A stretch of DNA of 32,332 nt from JANXXV01 sp038230275 (GCA_038230275.1 JBBRNO010000066.1:1-32332), one strand, 5' to 3'; counted from the stretch's first letter, positions 24,072-32,332 are shown. Notes: a model not told the origin generated them from the sequence alone. Numbers and translations are program-made.

Positions 24072-24202
24072 CACCATACTAGCACACTCGAATGCAAGTG
24101 GGAAGTGGAAAAAACGCGATTGCGGTACGCTATCTTGCTGGAATGGTTATGAATAAAAGTTCAGGATCGCCCGCGTACAGTACGCGCCTTACGCGCTGGA
24201 GG
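24072..24202. other. Short intergenic region with a palindrome
   Basis: The gap between the RRM gene and the aldo/keto reductase stop includes CGCGTAC-A-GTACGCG at 24172-24186, a perfect 7+7 inverted repeat around one base. It lacks a T-run, so it is not a standard terminator. It could be an operator for the RRM gene 170 bp away or a stabilising hairpin after the reductase gene. Confidence 0.3.
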
Positions 24203-25171
24203 CTAACGGTTGTAGTTGGGCGTCACGCCGCGCAGGTTTTGCCACACCAGATTGCACTGTTCAATGGTTGCGGGCGGCAGAGCACCCTCTTTCATCTCCT
24301 GGATGTTGTTCTTCAATTGATCCAAATGAGACGCACCAAGAATCACACAATCGGCGACCGTATGATGCAATAACCAATTTAGAGACAGGCTGACCATGGA
24401 ACGGCCCGCCTCAGCCGCCACTGCTTTCAGCCGCTCCACCGCATCGAAATACGCCGGGTGCCAGTAGCGGTCCAGATACATCTGGTTACCGTCGAAACGC
24501 GAGCCTTCCACCGGACTCTCCCGCTTTTGTTTTCCCGTGAGCAGCCCGCCCGCAAGCGGATTGTAAACAACGTTGGATACGCCAAATTCCTTGGACATCG
24601 GCAGATACTCCTGCTCGATGCCACGTGCCAGCAGGTTATACATGGGCTGGCTGATACGCGGGGGCTGATAGCCCTGGCGCTCAGAGATTGAGAACATCTG
24701 CGCCACCTGCCAACCACTGTAGTTTGAACTGGCAACGTAGCGGATCTTGCCTTGCCGCCGCAGCTGGTCCATCGCTTCCAGAGATTCCTGGATGAACACA
24801 TCGTAGTCGGGCCGATGCAGATAATAAATGTCCAGATGATCGGTACCCAGACGCTTCAGACTATCCTCCAAGGCGCGCAGAATCGCTTTTTTCGAAAGTC
24901 CGCCCTCATCCGGGCCGGGACCCATCGGCCCCCTCACCTTACTGGCCAGCACAACCTTGTTGCGGCGCCCTTTTAAGGCATTGCCCAGAAATATCTCGGA
25001 CTTGCCCTCGTTGTAGACATTGGCAGTGTCTATAAAGTTGATGCCATTCTCCAGGCAGCAATCAATCATCGACGTGCTGGCGGCCTGGTCCGCCTGGCCC
25101 CCGAAGGTCATGGTTCCGAAACAAGCCCTTGAAACATGCAAGTCGGTGTTCTTCAGCGTGATTGTCTGCAT
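24203..25171 (-). CDS. Aldo/keto reductase
   Basis: 322 residues, a TIM-barrel NADPH oxidoreductase. Catalytic residues of the family are visible: Asp in NFIDTANVYNEGKSE (about 47-61, with the Tyr), Lys in VVLASKVRG, His in YYLHRPDYD. SNYSGWQ, SQPMYNLL and the C-terminal coenzyme-binding ILGASHLDQLKNN also match. The substrate is unknown; this subgroup resembles the YajO/Gfo-type reductases often found with sugar or aromatic metabolism. The start lies 21 bp after the phosphodiesterase stop, so it may be the last gene of the long minus-strand operon from 30380. Confidence 0.92.
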   Translation of the reverse strand: MQTITLKNTDLHVSRACFGTMTFGGQADQAASTSMIDCCLENGINFIDTANVYNEGKSEIFLGNALKGRRNKVVLASKVRGPMGPGPDEGGLSKKAILRALEDSLKRLGTDHLDIYYLHRPDYDVFIQESLEAMDQLRRQGKIRYVASSNYSGWQVAQMFSISERQGYQPPRISQPMYNLLARGIEQEYLPMSKEFGVSNVVYNPLAGGLLTGKQKRESPVEGSRFDGNQMYLDRYWHPAYFDAVERLKAVAAEAGRSMVSLSLNWLLHHTVADCVILGASHLDQLKNNIQEMKEGALPPATIEQCNLVWQNLRGVTPNYNR

Positions 25172-25192
25172 TCCTCTACCTTAACGCCTGAA

Positions 25193-26461
25193 TTACTTCA
25201 CCAGAATCGACGCCAGCGGCGCACCCACCGTGTCATCCATTTTCAGACCCAGCAAAGTGGCGATGGTCGGGCCGATATCCAGATTGCGAAGTTCCGGGAT
25301 CCGAATATGCGGGCGAATGCCGCGGCCCCAGGCGATGAAAATTGCATTCATCTCGGGGTCGGTATTGAGATAGCCGTGGCTTCCCAGCGCACCAACGGCC
25401 GCTGGAACAACTACGTCCCCTTGATCACCGGCCGCGAAACTGTAACCGTCCTTAGCGGCAAGCACCAAGTCGGCCATGCGGTAGTTTTTTGCCGGATCGG
25501 GAAGCCCCAGCGCGGCGTATTCGTTCGGCTCCACAATCCGTTCAATCCCCTCCACCCCTTGCAACGCGGCCTTGATTTCCGCTGCCGTCTTACGGCCATT
25601 TAGATAGACCATCGCCGTCCCCCCTTCCGGAACGATCTGCGCGTCCTGTTTAATCAGCACCAACGGACGGATCTGCCGCTTCACCACTTTGAAGCCATGA
25701 TCCGCCGTGATGAAGATGGTTGTATTCTGCAGAAGTTTCGCCTCCTCCAAAGCCCGGTAAAGATTGCCTACGCGCGCGTCCGCCAGAGCGAGTGCGGCCA
25801 GGCTCGCCAGCGATTTCGGGCCAAATTGGTGATGCACGCTGTCTGTCGCCAGCAAATGGTAGAGCATCAGGTTCGGCTTATGCTTCTGCATGATGTAGAT
25901 TGCCGCTTCGGTCCAGATCTGATCGCGGTAGGTGATATTACGCTTGCCGAAATTCGCGATATCTTCCTCGGAAACCAACCCGGCGGCAATCATCTCTTTC
26001 GGGATTGCGTCGCTAACAGCCGGCCGTTCGGCGAAGGACCAGGTGATGGCCGGGGAATTTAGAATTGCCACCCAGTCGATTTCGGCCGTAGTCAGGCCGG
26101 CCGCGTGCGCAAGATCGTAAACCGTGGGCGCCTGTACCAGTTCCGCTTTGCTCTTCAGCGAATCCACTTTGCCGGTTTCGCGAATGAACAGCCCGTTATA
26201 AAGGACGCTGTGCCGGGCGGGCGGCACGCCGGTCACCATGGAGGTGTGGTTGGGCCAGGTGACGGTGGGGTTACTGGTGATCATGCGGTCGGCGACGGCA
26301 CCCTCGCGAGCCAGCCGGCGCAGATTCGGCACGGACAGAGCGGGGTCCTGCAGCGCGTACGCTGGAAAACCGTCCAGCGTGATGAGGATGACGTGGCGGT
26401 CTTTTGCCGGCTGTCCCCAGACAAGGGAGCAAGTCAGAAACAATAGTGCGGATTTTTTCAT
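25193..26461 (-). CDS. Secreted type I phosphodiesterase/nucleotide pyrophosphatase-like alkaline phosphatase superfamily protein
   Basis: 422 residues. ATG 26461 is chosen over an upstream Met because it starts a signal peptide (MKKSALLFLTCSLVWG) with GGAGAG upstream. Family signatures follow: HVILITLDGFPAYAL with the first metal Asp, NPTVTWPNHTSMVTG with the predicted nucleophilic Thr, DSVHHQFGP with metal-binding His, and ITADHGFKVV with the last Asp-His metal pair. These metal-dependent enzymes hydrolyse phosphodiesters or phosphate esters outside the cell. The start overlaps the stop of the sulfatase remnant by 4 bp (ATGA), evidence that the two were one translationally coupled operon. 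Confidence 0.88.
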   Translation of the reverse strand: MKKSALLFLTCSLVWGQPAKDRHVILITLDGFPAYALQDPALSVPNLRRLAREGAVADRMITSNPTVTWPNHTSMVTGVPPARHSVLYNGLFIRETGKVDSLKSKAELVQAPTVYDLAHAAGLTTAEIDWVAILNSPAITWSFAERPAVSDAIPKEMIAAGLVSEEDIANFGKRNITYRDQIWTEAAIYIMQKHKPNLMLYHLLATDSVHHQFGPKSLASLAALALADARVGNLYRALEEAKLLQNTTIFITADHGFKVVKRQIRPLVLIKQDAQIVPEGGTAMVYLNGRKTAAEIKAALQGVEGIERIVEPNEYAALGLPDPAKNYRMADLVLAAKDGYSFAAGDQGDVVVPAAVGALGSHGYLNTDPEMNAIFIAWGRGIRPHIRIPELRNLDIGPTIATLLGLKMDDTVGAPLASILVK

Positions 26462-26727
26462 AAAGGCTCTCCAGGGACAGGATAGCCGGGCGATGCCACA
26501 CACGCGGTGCTCAGGATGCCGGCGATCTTCGCCACTACTTCAGGATGTTGCGACGCAGCGTGCGTGGTTTCACCAAGGTCGTCAACCAGATTGTAAAGTT
26601 CAATGGGATTCGCGGAAGAGGTATTGCGCACGCCCTGCGTGAAGTCTGTACCCGAGGGCGGCGCAACGCCGGCAATCTCGGCGAGCGGCGATGCCGCGAG
26701 GCCCGTCAGAAACTGCCGCCGGTTCAT
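26458..26727 (-). pseudogene. Sulfatase remnant: Tat N-terminus fused in frame to sulfatase C-terminus
   Basis: An 89-residue open frame. Residues 1-25 (MNRRQFLTGLAASPLAEI) are a Tat signal of the kind starting exported sulfatases. Residues about 40-80 (PIELYNLVDDLGETTHAASQHPEVVAKIAGIL) are the standard sulfatase C-terminal signature ('ELYDL..DPGET..VA..HPEVV..I'). Everything between, including the catalytic Cys/Ser-x-Pro-x-Arg motif and metal ligands (about 350 or more residues), is absent. The fusion is in frame. The ATG abuts the DUF1501 stop (0 bp) and the stop overlaps the next start (ATGA), so operon coupling survived the deletion. It could be called a small real protein, but catalysis is impossible. 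Confidence 0.6.
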
Positions 26728-28158
26728 TTAGGCGAACAACTCCATCACCGCCTTCCCTTTTCCATCCTTAGTGACGTAGAAGGGACGCTTCTCCACTTCG
26801 TAGGAAAGGTCTGCCGGAATCCCCATGGATCGATAAATGGTAGCGTGCAGATCTTCAATGGAAACCGGGTTCTCAATCACCTTACAGGGCCGCTCGTCCG
26901 CCGTTTTTCCGTAGAGAAATCCTTTCTTGATGCCGCCGCCAAACAGCAGTACGCTGCCCGCTTCGGTGAAGTGGCGGTGCATTCCATAGTGCTTTGGCTG
27001 CGTCATGATGTCGGGCTGCGTGTCCGTCTTCAACACGTCTTTCCCGGGCTTTCCCTCCATCACGATGTCACGGCCGAACTCGCTGGCCAGCACAATCAGC
27101 GTCCGGTCCAACATGCCTCGCTCTTCCAAGTCGAGGATCAGTTGCGACACCGGTCCGTCGATGGATTGCTTCATTCCCATGGCGCGGGTGTGCCCATTCT
27201 CATGCGTGTCCCAGAACCGGAATGGAATGTATTCGGAAGAGACTTCAATGAAGCGTGCGCCCGCTTCGGCAAGCCGCCGGGCCAGCAGGCAGCCCAGGCC
27301 GAACTTGCCGGTATTGTAAATATCGAAGCTCTTTTTCGGTTCCAGCGACATGTCGAACGCTTTGGCCGCGGGTGAACTGAGCAGGCGGTGAGCGCCTTCC
27401 ACGGACCGCAGCAGCGACTCCTGTTGAAAACCGCTGCCGTGCTTCAGCACCGGATTATTGGCCTGCAATTTCCGGTACGCCTCATAGCGGCTATGGAAGC
27501 GGGCTTCGGTGAACCCGGCCGCCGGACGGACGCGCGCCGTCGCGTCGTTCGGGTCATCAATCAGAAACGGTCCATACTCCGCGCCCAGAAAACCAGCCGT
27601 GTGGAAAGCTTTGACGGCATCGCTTTCCGCGCCCAATTCCAGATTCTGTCCGATGTTCAGGAACGCCGGAACGTCCGGATGCCGCGGCCCCAGGGTTCGA
27701 GCGAGAAACGCACCCATGTGCGGAACCAGAAGCGGCTGCGGCGGGGCATAGCCGGTGTGCCAGTGGTATTGATGTTTGGTGTGCAGAATCTGGCCCAGGT
27801 CACCCACCCGGTGCGTGCGGATGAGCGCGCCGCGGTCCATCACTTTGGCGATCTTTTCCAGACCTTCTGAGATCTTGATGTTATCGACGACGGTGTCAAT
27901 GGGGTCGAAGGTGCTCAGCACTTCCGCACCGCGCATACCGGGCTCGAAGGCAGTCTTCTTTTTCGGATCGAACGTCTCGGTCTGCGCCATGCCTCCGGCC
28001 ATCCACAGCAGGATGAAGATATCGGCCTTGGCGGGAAGCGCTGCGGCCGAAAGTTGACGCGGCTCAGAGCCCGCCAGTGCAGCCAGGGCGGCGCCAGCGC
28101 CGGCGCGCATGAAATCGCGGCGATTGAGAGGGGCAAAAAGCTCTTGTTCGATGCTCAT
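26728..28158 (-). CDS. DUF1501 exported protein (alkaline-phosphatase-superfamily fold)
   Basis: 476 residues from ATG 28158, chosen because it overlaps the upstream stop by 4 bp (28155-28158) and starts just before a Tat motif (LNRRDFMRAGAGAALAALAG). The body matches DUF1501: ADIFILLWMAGGMAQTETFDPKK, then MGAFLA..RHPDVPAFLNIG, then WDTHENGH, ASEFGRD and KHYGMHRHFTEAGSVLLFGGG. Metal-binding Asp/His positions resemble sulfatase/phosphatase folds. These proteins nearly always follow a DUF1549/DUF1553 gene in Planctomycetes, Verrucomicrobia and Acidobacteria, as here. Their biochemical role is not settled; polysaccharide desulfation or phosphate handling has been suggested from context only. Confidence 0.95.
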   Translation of the reverse strand: MSIEQELFAPLNRRDFMRAGAGAALAALAGSEPRQLSAAALPAKADIFILLWMAGGMAQTETFDPKKKTAFEPGMRGAEVLSTFDPIDTVVDNIKISEGLEKIAKVMDRGALIRTHRVGDLGQILHTKHQYHWHTGYAPPQPLLVPHMGAFLARTLGPRHPDVPAFLNIGQNLELGAESDAVKAFHTAGFLGAEYGPFLIDDPNDATARVRPAAGFTEARFHSRYEAYRKLQANNPVLKHGSGFQQESLLRSVEGAHRLLSSPAAKAFDMSLEPKKSFDIYNTGKFGLGCLLARRLAEAGARFIEVSSEYIPFRFWDTHENGHTRAMGMKQSIDGPVSQLILDLEERGMLDRTLIVLASEFGRDIVMEGKPGKDVLKTDTQPDIMTQPKHYGMHRHFTEAGSVLLFGGGIKKGFLYGKTADERPCKVIENPVSIEDLHATIYRSMGIPADLSYEVEKRPFYVTKDGKGKAVMELFA

Positions 28159-30380
28159 GATATGTATTGAAACTCCGGCGACAGCAAAATCGCCCACAGC
28201 AAATCTTCCAGGCCCGAGGTTCCGGATTTCAGCAAATCCCTGGCGATGCGGCGTTCTTCCGCATTCGGATCACGGCCCAGGGCGTGTTGGTAGATGCGCG
28301 TAATCAGCTGGTCCGGCGAGGCGAGTTTCGGAGGCTCCGCCACGGGCTTCCCCCCTTCCACTCGCACCAACTGGCGCCGGTTGGGCGTCTCGGTAAAGAC
28401 GAAGGCGCGGATGGCGGGCGAAATGTCGCTGGTGGTTGAGCCTTCGTCAACGGCGAAGCTGGCGCGGAATCTTGTGTAGCCCTTGCCCTTGATGTTGTAG
28501 ACCAGATCGGATGGTACGTTGCAAAGCAGCGCGTCTTTGGCATCACCCGCTTTCGGTTTCAGCTTGCCGGAAGGCGGTACCGCTACCTTTCCGTCAGGAC
28601 CTTCGAATTCCGCCGAGGCCCAGCCTGCCTTCACCTTTTCAATATCGTACGAATCGTGGTCCACGGCCAGCAGATGCAGTTCGCTGACGCCCGTGATATC
28701 GATGTCCACCGGAACAACGTTGCCGCGCACCACGCCGCTATCGAAAATGTTTGCGGGAACACGCTCCGGCTGGCCCGTCAGGCGTAGAGCACCCAAATGC
28801 AGCAGTGTGGAAAGCGCCTGGCCATTGACGAATTCCAGAGTCTGCAAGGTAGTCGGATCGTTCAACCGCTCAGTAATCGCCAAGTCCCGCATCGGCCTGC
28901 CCAATGCACGCGCCAAGGGGTCTGTCTTCAGTCTCCAATCGCGGCTATAGGAACCCGGCAGCGGACCATTCGCCACCTTCACGCGCCATTCGCCGGTGAT
29001 GGAGGAAATGGCATCGGCGATCTGTTCCGCCTGCAGCCGGCGAAATTGCGGACCGCCGAATTCCTGCTTATTGTCTGTCGCGGGTAATTGGTAGGCGCGC
29101 GACGTCATGATCTGGCGCAGCAGGTAATTGACGTTGTAGCCGTGCGCGGCGAAGTCCCAGGAGAGCCAATCGATCAGGTCTTCGTTGAACGGCTTGGCAT
29201 CCATGTCGTCGGCCGGTTCCACAATCCCCCGGCCTAGTAGCTTCCGCCAAACCCGGTTCACAAAAGTGCGGGCGAAGCGGCCGTTTTCGCGCATGGTGAA
29301 AAAACGCGCCGCAGCCGCTTTCCGCTCTTCCAGCGTCGCCTCTTCCGGCACACTGCCCAGTTCCGGATAGAGGAACTTCACCGCCGACATCTTGCCGGTG
29401 GCGATGTCGCAACGGACCAGTTCCAGCTTGTCCTTGGAGAAGAAACTGGCCAACCCGTACGCATCTTTCAGCTTCCAGGAACTGATGAAGCTGTCGTGGC
29501 AGGAATTGCATTTCAGATTCACGCCGAGGAACACCTGTGCGCTGTTCTGCGCGGCCTGCATCACGGGCGTCTGGCTGGCGTTGACGTCGCCGCGCCAGTT
29601 GACGCCGATCAGAAATCCCTCCGGACCGGTCTTCGGTTCCGGGTTCAGCAGACTGGCGGCGAACTGGTCATACGGCAGATTATCTTTCAGCGCGGTCAAC
29701 AGCCACGGTGTGATGGTTTTGCGATCGCCGATGTAAGTCACACCCTCGTCGTTGTGCAACAGATCGTTCCAGAATGAAATCCAGTGTCCGGCGAAGTTAT
29801 CCCGATTTGCCAGCAGATGGTCAATCAGCTGCGCGCGCTTGTCCGCGGTGTTGTCTTTTAGAAATTCCTCACGCTCTTCCGGTGTGGGCAGAAGACCCCA
29901 GACATCCAGATAGGCGCGGCGTAGAAACACCGCATCCGAAACAGGCGGTTGCTTCAGCTCCAGAATGTCGTCGATGGAGGATCGCTCCGGTTTCCGCAGC
30001 GCCAGCGGCGCTTTTCGGGTGGTCAGCGTTGGCGACGGAGTCCACACGGCACCGGCGTCCACCCAGGCGCTGAGGGTTGCAATCTCGGCACTGCTTAGCG
30101 GTTCGCCGTTCATCGGCATTCGAGGCAGCAGCTTTCCCGTCACGCGCCGGATAAGCGCGCTGCCTGCGCTATCGCCGGCCACAATGGACGGTCCGCCGGC
30201 GCCGCCCTTCAGCAGTTCCGCGCGCGTGTTTACTGACAATCCGCCCTGCCCGCGTTCTCCGTTATGGCAACCGGAGCACCTCGACACTAAAATAGGATGC
30301 ACGTCCCGGGCGAAGTCGACGGGGGCGCTTGATCCGATTCCGGCTGAGATAAGAACTAACAGGTGTGTTTTGAATTTCAT
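28155..30380 (-). CDS. PSCyt1-DUF1549-DUF1553 exported cytochrome-like protein
   Basis: 741 residues with a Sec signal (1-18). The N-terminal cytochrome domain has CSGCH at 35-39 and a distal Met (PRMPM, 87-91). DUF1549 spans about 135-340 (SDAVFLRRAYLDVWGLLPTPEE at 148-169) and includes a second CNSCH at 291-295. DUF1553 follows (TFVNRVWRKLLGRGIVEPADD, about 372-392) and ends with LITRIYQHALGRDPNAEER (692-710). At about 547-670 the DUF1553 region is interrupted by a beta-rich insert (NVVPVDIDITGVSELHLLAV) that resembles NPCBM-type carbohydrate-binding modules. It heads the operon with DUF1501. The function of the pair is unknown; the heme sites suggest redox coupling on an exported substrate. 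Confidence 0.93.
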   Translation of the reverse strand: MKFKTHLLVLISAGIGSSAPVDFARDVHPILVSRCSGCHNGERGQGGLSVNTRAELLKGGAGGPSIVAGDSAGSALIRRVTGKLLPRMPMNGEPLSSAEIATLSAWVDAGAVWTPSPTLTTRKAPLALRKPERSSIDDILELKQPPVSDAVFLRRAYLDVWGLLPTPEEREEFLKDNTADKRAQLIDHLLANRDNFAGHWISFWNDLLHNDEGVTYIGDRKTITPWLLTALKDNLPYDQFAASLLNPEPKTGPEGFLIGVNWRGDVNASQTPVMQAAQNSAQVFLGVNLKCNSCHDSFISSWKLKDAYGLASFFSKDKLELVRCDIATGKMSAVKFLYPELGSVPEEATLEERKAAAARFFTMRENGRFARTFVNRVWRKLLGRGIVEPADDMDAKPFNEDLIDWLSWDFAAHGYNVNYLLRQIMTSRAYQLPATDNKQEFGGPQFRRLQAEQIADAISSITGEWRVKVANGPLPGSYSRDWRLKTDPLARALGRPMRDLAITERLNDPTTLQTLEFVNGQALSTLLHLGALRLTGQPERVPANIFDSGVVRGNVVPVDIDITGVSELHLLAVDHDSYDIEKVKAGWASAEFEGPDGKVAVPPSGKLKPKAGDAKDALLCNVPSDLVYNIKGKGYTRFRASFAVDEGSTTSDISPAIRAFVFTETPNRRQLVRVEGGKPVAEPPKLASPDQLITRIYQHALGRDPNAEERRIARDLLKSGTSGLEDLLWAILLSPEFQYIS

Positions 30381-30421
30381 GCGAAGACAGCATCCTGAGT
30401 TTACTAAATGGGAGATAAGCG

Positions 30422-31081
30422 ATGTGGAATGACGACGAAGAATTGTTCGCGATGATGCGGCAAAAGCTGTTCACGGCCGTGGTGGGCGACGTGATGGACA
30501 AGCTGGGATTGCTGCACCAGTTCTTGCCGCCTTCCGTGCGGCCGCTGCGGGACGACATGGTGGTTCTGGGGCGGGCGATGCCGGTATTGGAGATCGATTC
30601 GGACACTCCACCAGCCAAGCCCTTCGGACTGATGCTGGAAGCATTGGACAGCTTGCGGAAGGGCGAAGTCTATCTAGCCGCCGGCGGATCGCCGAACTAT
30701 GCCATGTGGGGCGAGCTGATGTCCACGCGCGCCATGCTGTTGGGCGCCACCGGTGCCGTGATGGTGGGCTATTCCCGCGATACGCCGCAGATCCGCGCGC
30801 TGGGCTTCCCCACCTTTTCCATGGGCAGTTACGCGCAGGACCAGGCGCCGCGCGGCCATGTGGCCGACTTCCGCGTGCCGGTACGGATTGGCGCGGTAGT
30901 GGTTGAGCCAGGCGACATTCTCTTCGGCGATGTGGATGGCGTGCTGGTGATTCCCAAGAAGGCGGAGACGGAGGTTCTGAAGCGCGCGCTGGAGAAGGCT
31001 GAAAAAGAAGACCTGGTAAGAACCGCCATCGAAAACGGCATGAGCACCGTGGAAGCATTCGCCACTTTCGGCGTTATGTAA
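30422..31081 (+). CDS. RraA-family protein (HMG/oxaloacetate aldolase-like)
   Basis: 219 residues from ATG 30422. The family fold is shown by TAVVGDVMDKLG near the start, then LLGATGAVMVGYSRDTPQIRALGFPTFSMG (about 115-145; the family norm is GAVVDGAVRD) with the Arg-Asp pair binding Mg2+ and substrate, and PGDILFGDVDGVLVIPKK near the C-terminus. Relatives cleave 4-hydroxy-4-methyl-2-oxoglutarate or decarboxylate oxaloacetate; others merely resemble the RNase E regulator RraA. The neighbouring D-2-hydroxyacid dehydrogenase fits 2-oxo-acid or sugar-acid catabolism. Its 3' end overlaps that convergent gene by 8 bp. It is divergent from the DUF1549 operon, 41 bp apart. Confidence 0.88.
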   Translation: MWNDDEELFAMMRQKLFTAVVGDVMDKLGLLHQFLPPSVRPLRDDMVVLGRAMPVLEIDSDTPPAKPFGLMLEALDSLRKGEVYLAAGGSPNYAMWGELMSTRAMLLGATGAVMVGYSRDTPQIRALGFPTFSMGSYAQDQAPRGHVADFRVPVRIGAVVVEPGDILFGDVDGVLVIPKKAETEVLKRALEKAEKEDLVRTAIENGMSTVEAFATFGVM

Positions 31082-31997
31082 TCACGTTTTGCGGTTTGCC
31101 GCGCAGGAATGCAGCGACGTTCGCAATCCCGATATCCATGAGGCGGGCGCGTGCTTCCTGCGTGGCCCAGGCGACGTGAGGCGTCACGATGCAGTTCTTC
31201 GCGAGCAACAGCGGATGGTCCGCCGGCGGGGGTTCCGTCGAAAGAACGTCCAAGCCGGCGCCAGCGATCAGATCCTGGTTCAGAGCATCGGCCAAGTCTT
31301 GTTCCACAATCAGCGGTCCGCGCGACGTATTGATCAGCAAGGCCGTTCGTTTCATGCGTCGAAGACGGTCTGCGTTCACAAGTCCTTTGGTGACGGGAGT
31401 TAATGGGCAGTGAAGGCTCACCACGTCGGACGTGCGGAAAAGCTCATCCACATCCCCTGCGGTGCGGGAAACCGCGATCACGCGCATATGGAAGGCTTCG
31501 GCGATACGCGCTACCTCCTTTCCGATGCGTCCCAAACCCACGATGCCGATGGTCTTTCCAGCCAATTCCGTCAATGGCGCTTTGCTGAAGCTCCAGTCCG
31601 GATTCGCCGACCATTCACCGGAGCGCGCGGCCTCGCTGTGCAGCCTGACTTTGTGGCACAACTCCAGCAGCAACGCGAACGCGCCTTGCGCAACAGACGC
31701 TGTTCCGTAGTTCGGAATGTTGGTAACCACAATGCCCCGGGCCGCGGCTGCCGCCATATCAATAATGTTGTAGCCGGTGGCCAGCACGCCGATGTGGCGA
31801 AGCAGCGGCAGTTGCCGCATGGTTTCGGCCGAGAGCGGCGTCTTGGTGGTGAGGACAATCTGCGCGTCGCGAGCCCGTTCGACAATCAGCTCGTCTGGAG
31901 TGCGGTCGTAAATGTTCAAGGAGACCAACTCCTCCAGCGGCTTCCACGATAGATCGCCGGGGTTGATGACAAAGCCGTCCAGAATCACGGTATGCAT
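31074..31997 (-). CDS. D-isomer-specific 2-hydroxyacid dehydrogenase
   Basis: 307 residues. The N-terminal catalytic half has IGVLATGYNIID and PNYGTASVAQGAFALLLELCH. The NAD-binding domain starts IGIVGLGRIGKEVARIA (about 150-165, GxGxxG). The catalytic triad is visible: Arg in LLINTSRGPLIV, Glu in DVLSTEPPPADHPLL, His in CIVTPHVAWAT. It reduces 2-oxo acids such as glyoxylate or hydroxypyruvate to D-2-hydroxy acids, or the reverse; the substrate is not determined. It is divergent from the sialidase gene by 24 bp and convergent with the RraA-like gene, overlapping it by 8 bp. Confidence 0.92.
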   Translation of the reverse strand: MHTVILDGFVINPGDLSWKPLEELVSLNIYDRTPDELIVERARDAQIVLTTKTPLSAETMRQLPLLRHIGVLATGYNIIDMAAAAARGIVVTNIPNYGTASVAQGAFALLLELCHKVRLHSEAARSGEWSANPDWSFSKAPLTELAGKTIGIVGLGRIGKEVARIAEAFHMRVIAVSRTAGDVDELFRTSDVVSLHCPLTPVTKGLVNADRLRRMKRTALLINTSRGPLIVEQDLADALNQDLIAGAGLDVLSTEPPPADHPLLLAKNCIVTPHVAWATQEARARLMDIGIANVAAFLRGKPQNVIT

Positions 31998-32021
31998 TTT
32001 GTCCAGTATAGTTTTAGGAAC

Positions 32022-32332
32022 ATGCGCAACTTGTATTTGGCTTTGTTCGTGCTATTCGCATCGTTGTTGCCGGGAGAGACGCTCGACCTTTTTGAAGGTG
32101 GCAAGGGTGGCTACAGCACCTATCGCATTCCCGGCATGGTGGTGACCAAGCGTGGCGTGGTGCTGGCGTATGCCGAGGCCAGAACCACCGCCGCGGGCGA
32201 TTGGGACAATATCGATGTAGTGCTGCGGCGCAGTAAGGACGGCGGCACGACGTGGACCCCGCCGCAGCTTCTGGCGGACGCCGGTGATCTGGCCGCGAAC
32301 AATCCGGTGGCGATTGCCGATCGAAACGGCGC
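32022..32332 (+). CDS. Exported sialidase/neuraminidase-family protein, N-terminal part
   Basis: ATG 32022, with AGGA close by, begins a signal peptide (about 1-19, Leu-rich ending PGE). The frame is open to the right edge (103 residues visible). YRIPGMVV at about residue 35 is the FRIP/YRIP motif with the arginine of the GH33-type triad, and SKDGGTTWT at about 75-83 is an Asp box. VVLAYAEAR contains the family's Ala-Tyr-Ala-Glu segment. Exported members cleave sialic acids or related sugars from glycans; many bacterial members without full triads have other specificities, which the missing C-terminus would decide. Confidence 0.85.
   Translation, partial: MRNLYLALFVLFASLLPGETLDLFEGGKGGYSTYRIPGMVVTKRGVVLAYAEARTTAAGDWDNIDVVLRRSKDGGTTWTPPQLLADAGDLAANNPVAIADRNG

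Noticed and set aside
1..32332. CRISPR arrays, complete insertion sequences, prophage genes
   Set aside because: No regularly spaced repeats, transposase or phage structural genes were seen anywhere in the window.

Overview
This window most resembles a chromosomal stretch from a soil acidobacterium of the Solibacter/Bryobacter type. That is an inference from gene content. It carries a Planctomycete/Acidobacteria-style operon (a DUF1549/DUF1553 protein with a CXXCH cytochrome domain, followed by DUF1501), several Tat- or Sec-exported enzymes, a Hanks-type kinase next to a PEGA protein, and moderately high GC. No rRNA or taxonomic marker gene is present, so the phylum call is not proven.

Layout. 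1-267: the end of a PIN-domain (VapC-like) toxin. 300-5718: a minus-strand surface-polysaccharide operon (O-antigen ligase/polymerase-like protein, asparagine synthase-like amidotransferase, GT4 glycosyltransferase) that runs into a frameshifted membrane-protein remnant. 5752-8249: an amino-acid permease that appears leaderless, followed 8 bp later by a membrane-anchored methyltransferase. 8431-9567: an exported thioredoxin-like protein whose frame contains one in-frame TGA, followed by a hairpin that looks like a bacterial SECIS; this is a probable selenoprotein. 9678-14889: two arylsulfotransferase-type genes (one truncated), an MscS-type channel, an AsmA remnant, and an FMN-dependent alpha-hydroxyacid oxidase with a CXXCH motif. 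15200-17695: a PEGA-domain secreted protein and a Ser/Thr kinase. 17726-18862: a Fic protein that lacks the catalytic HPFxDGNG loop. 19017-21025: a c-type cytochrome lipoprotein and a small ORF lying between a tRNA-Ile2(CAU) gene and a degenerate copy of its 3' half. 21035-23388: the housekeeping genes ispF, ispD and a YacL-like PIN/TRAM protein. 23550-25171: an RRM RNA-binding protein and an aldo/keto reductase. 25193-30380: the operon DUF1549/DUF1553, DUF1501, sulfatase remnant, phosphodiesterase. 30422-32332: an RraA-like aldolase, a D-2-hydroxyacid dehydrogenase and the start of a sialidase.

Two themes stand out. First, the selenoprotein: a normal gene caller would split or truncate it at the TGA. 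Second, repeated erosion by internal deletion: the AsmA, sulfatase, Fic and arylsulfotransferase genes have each lost internal or catalytic sequence while recognisable flanking or end portions remain. In the sulfatase and Fic cases the deletion is in frame, so an annotation pipeline would report a healthy gene.
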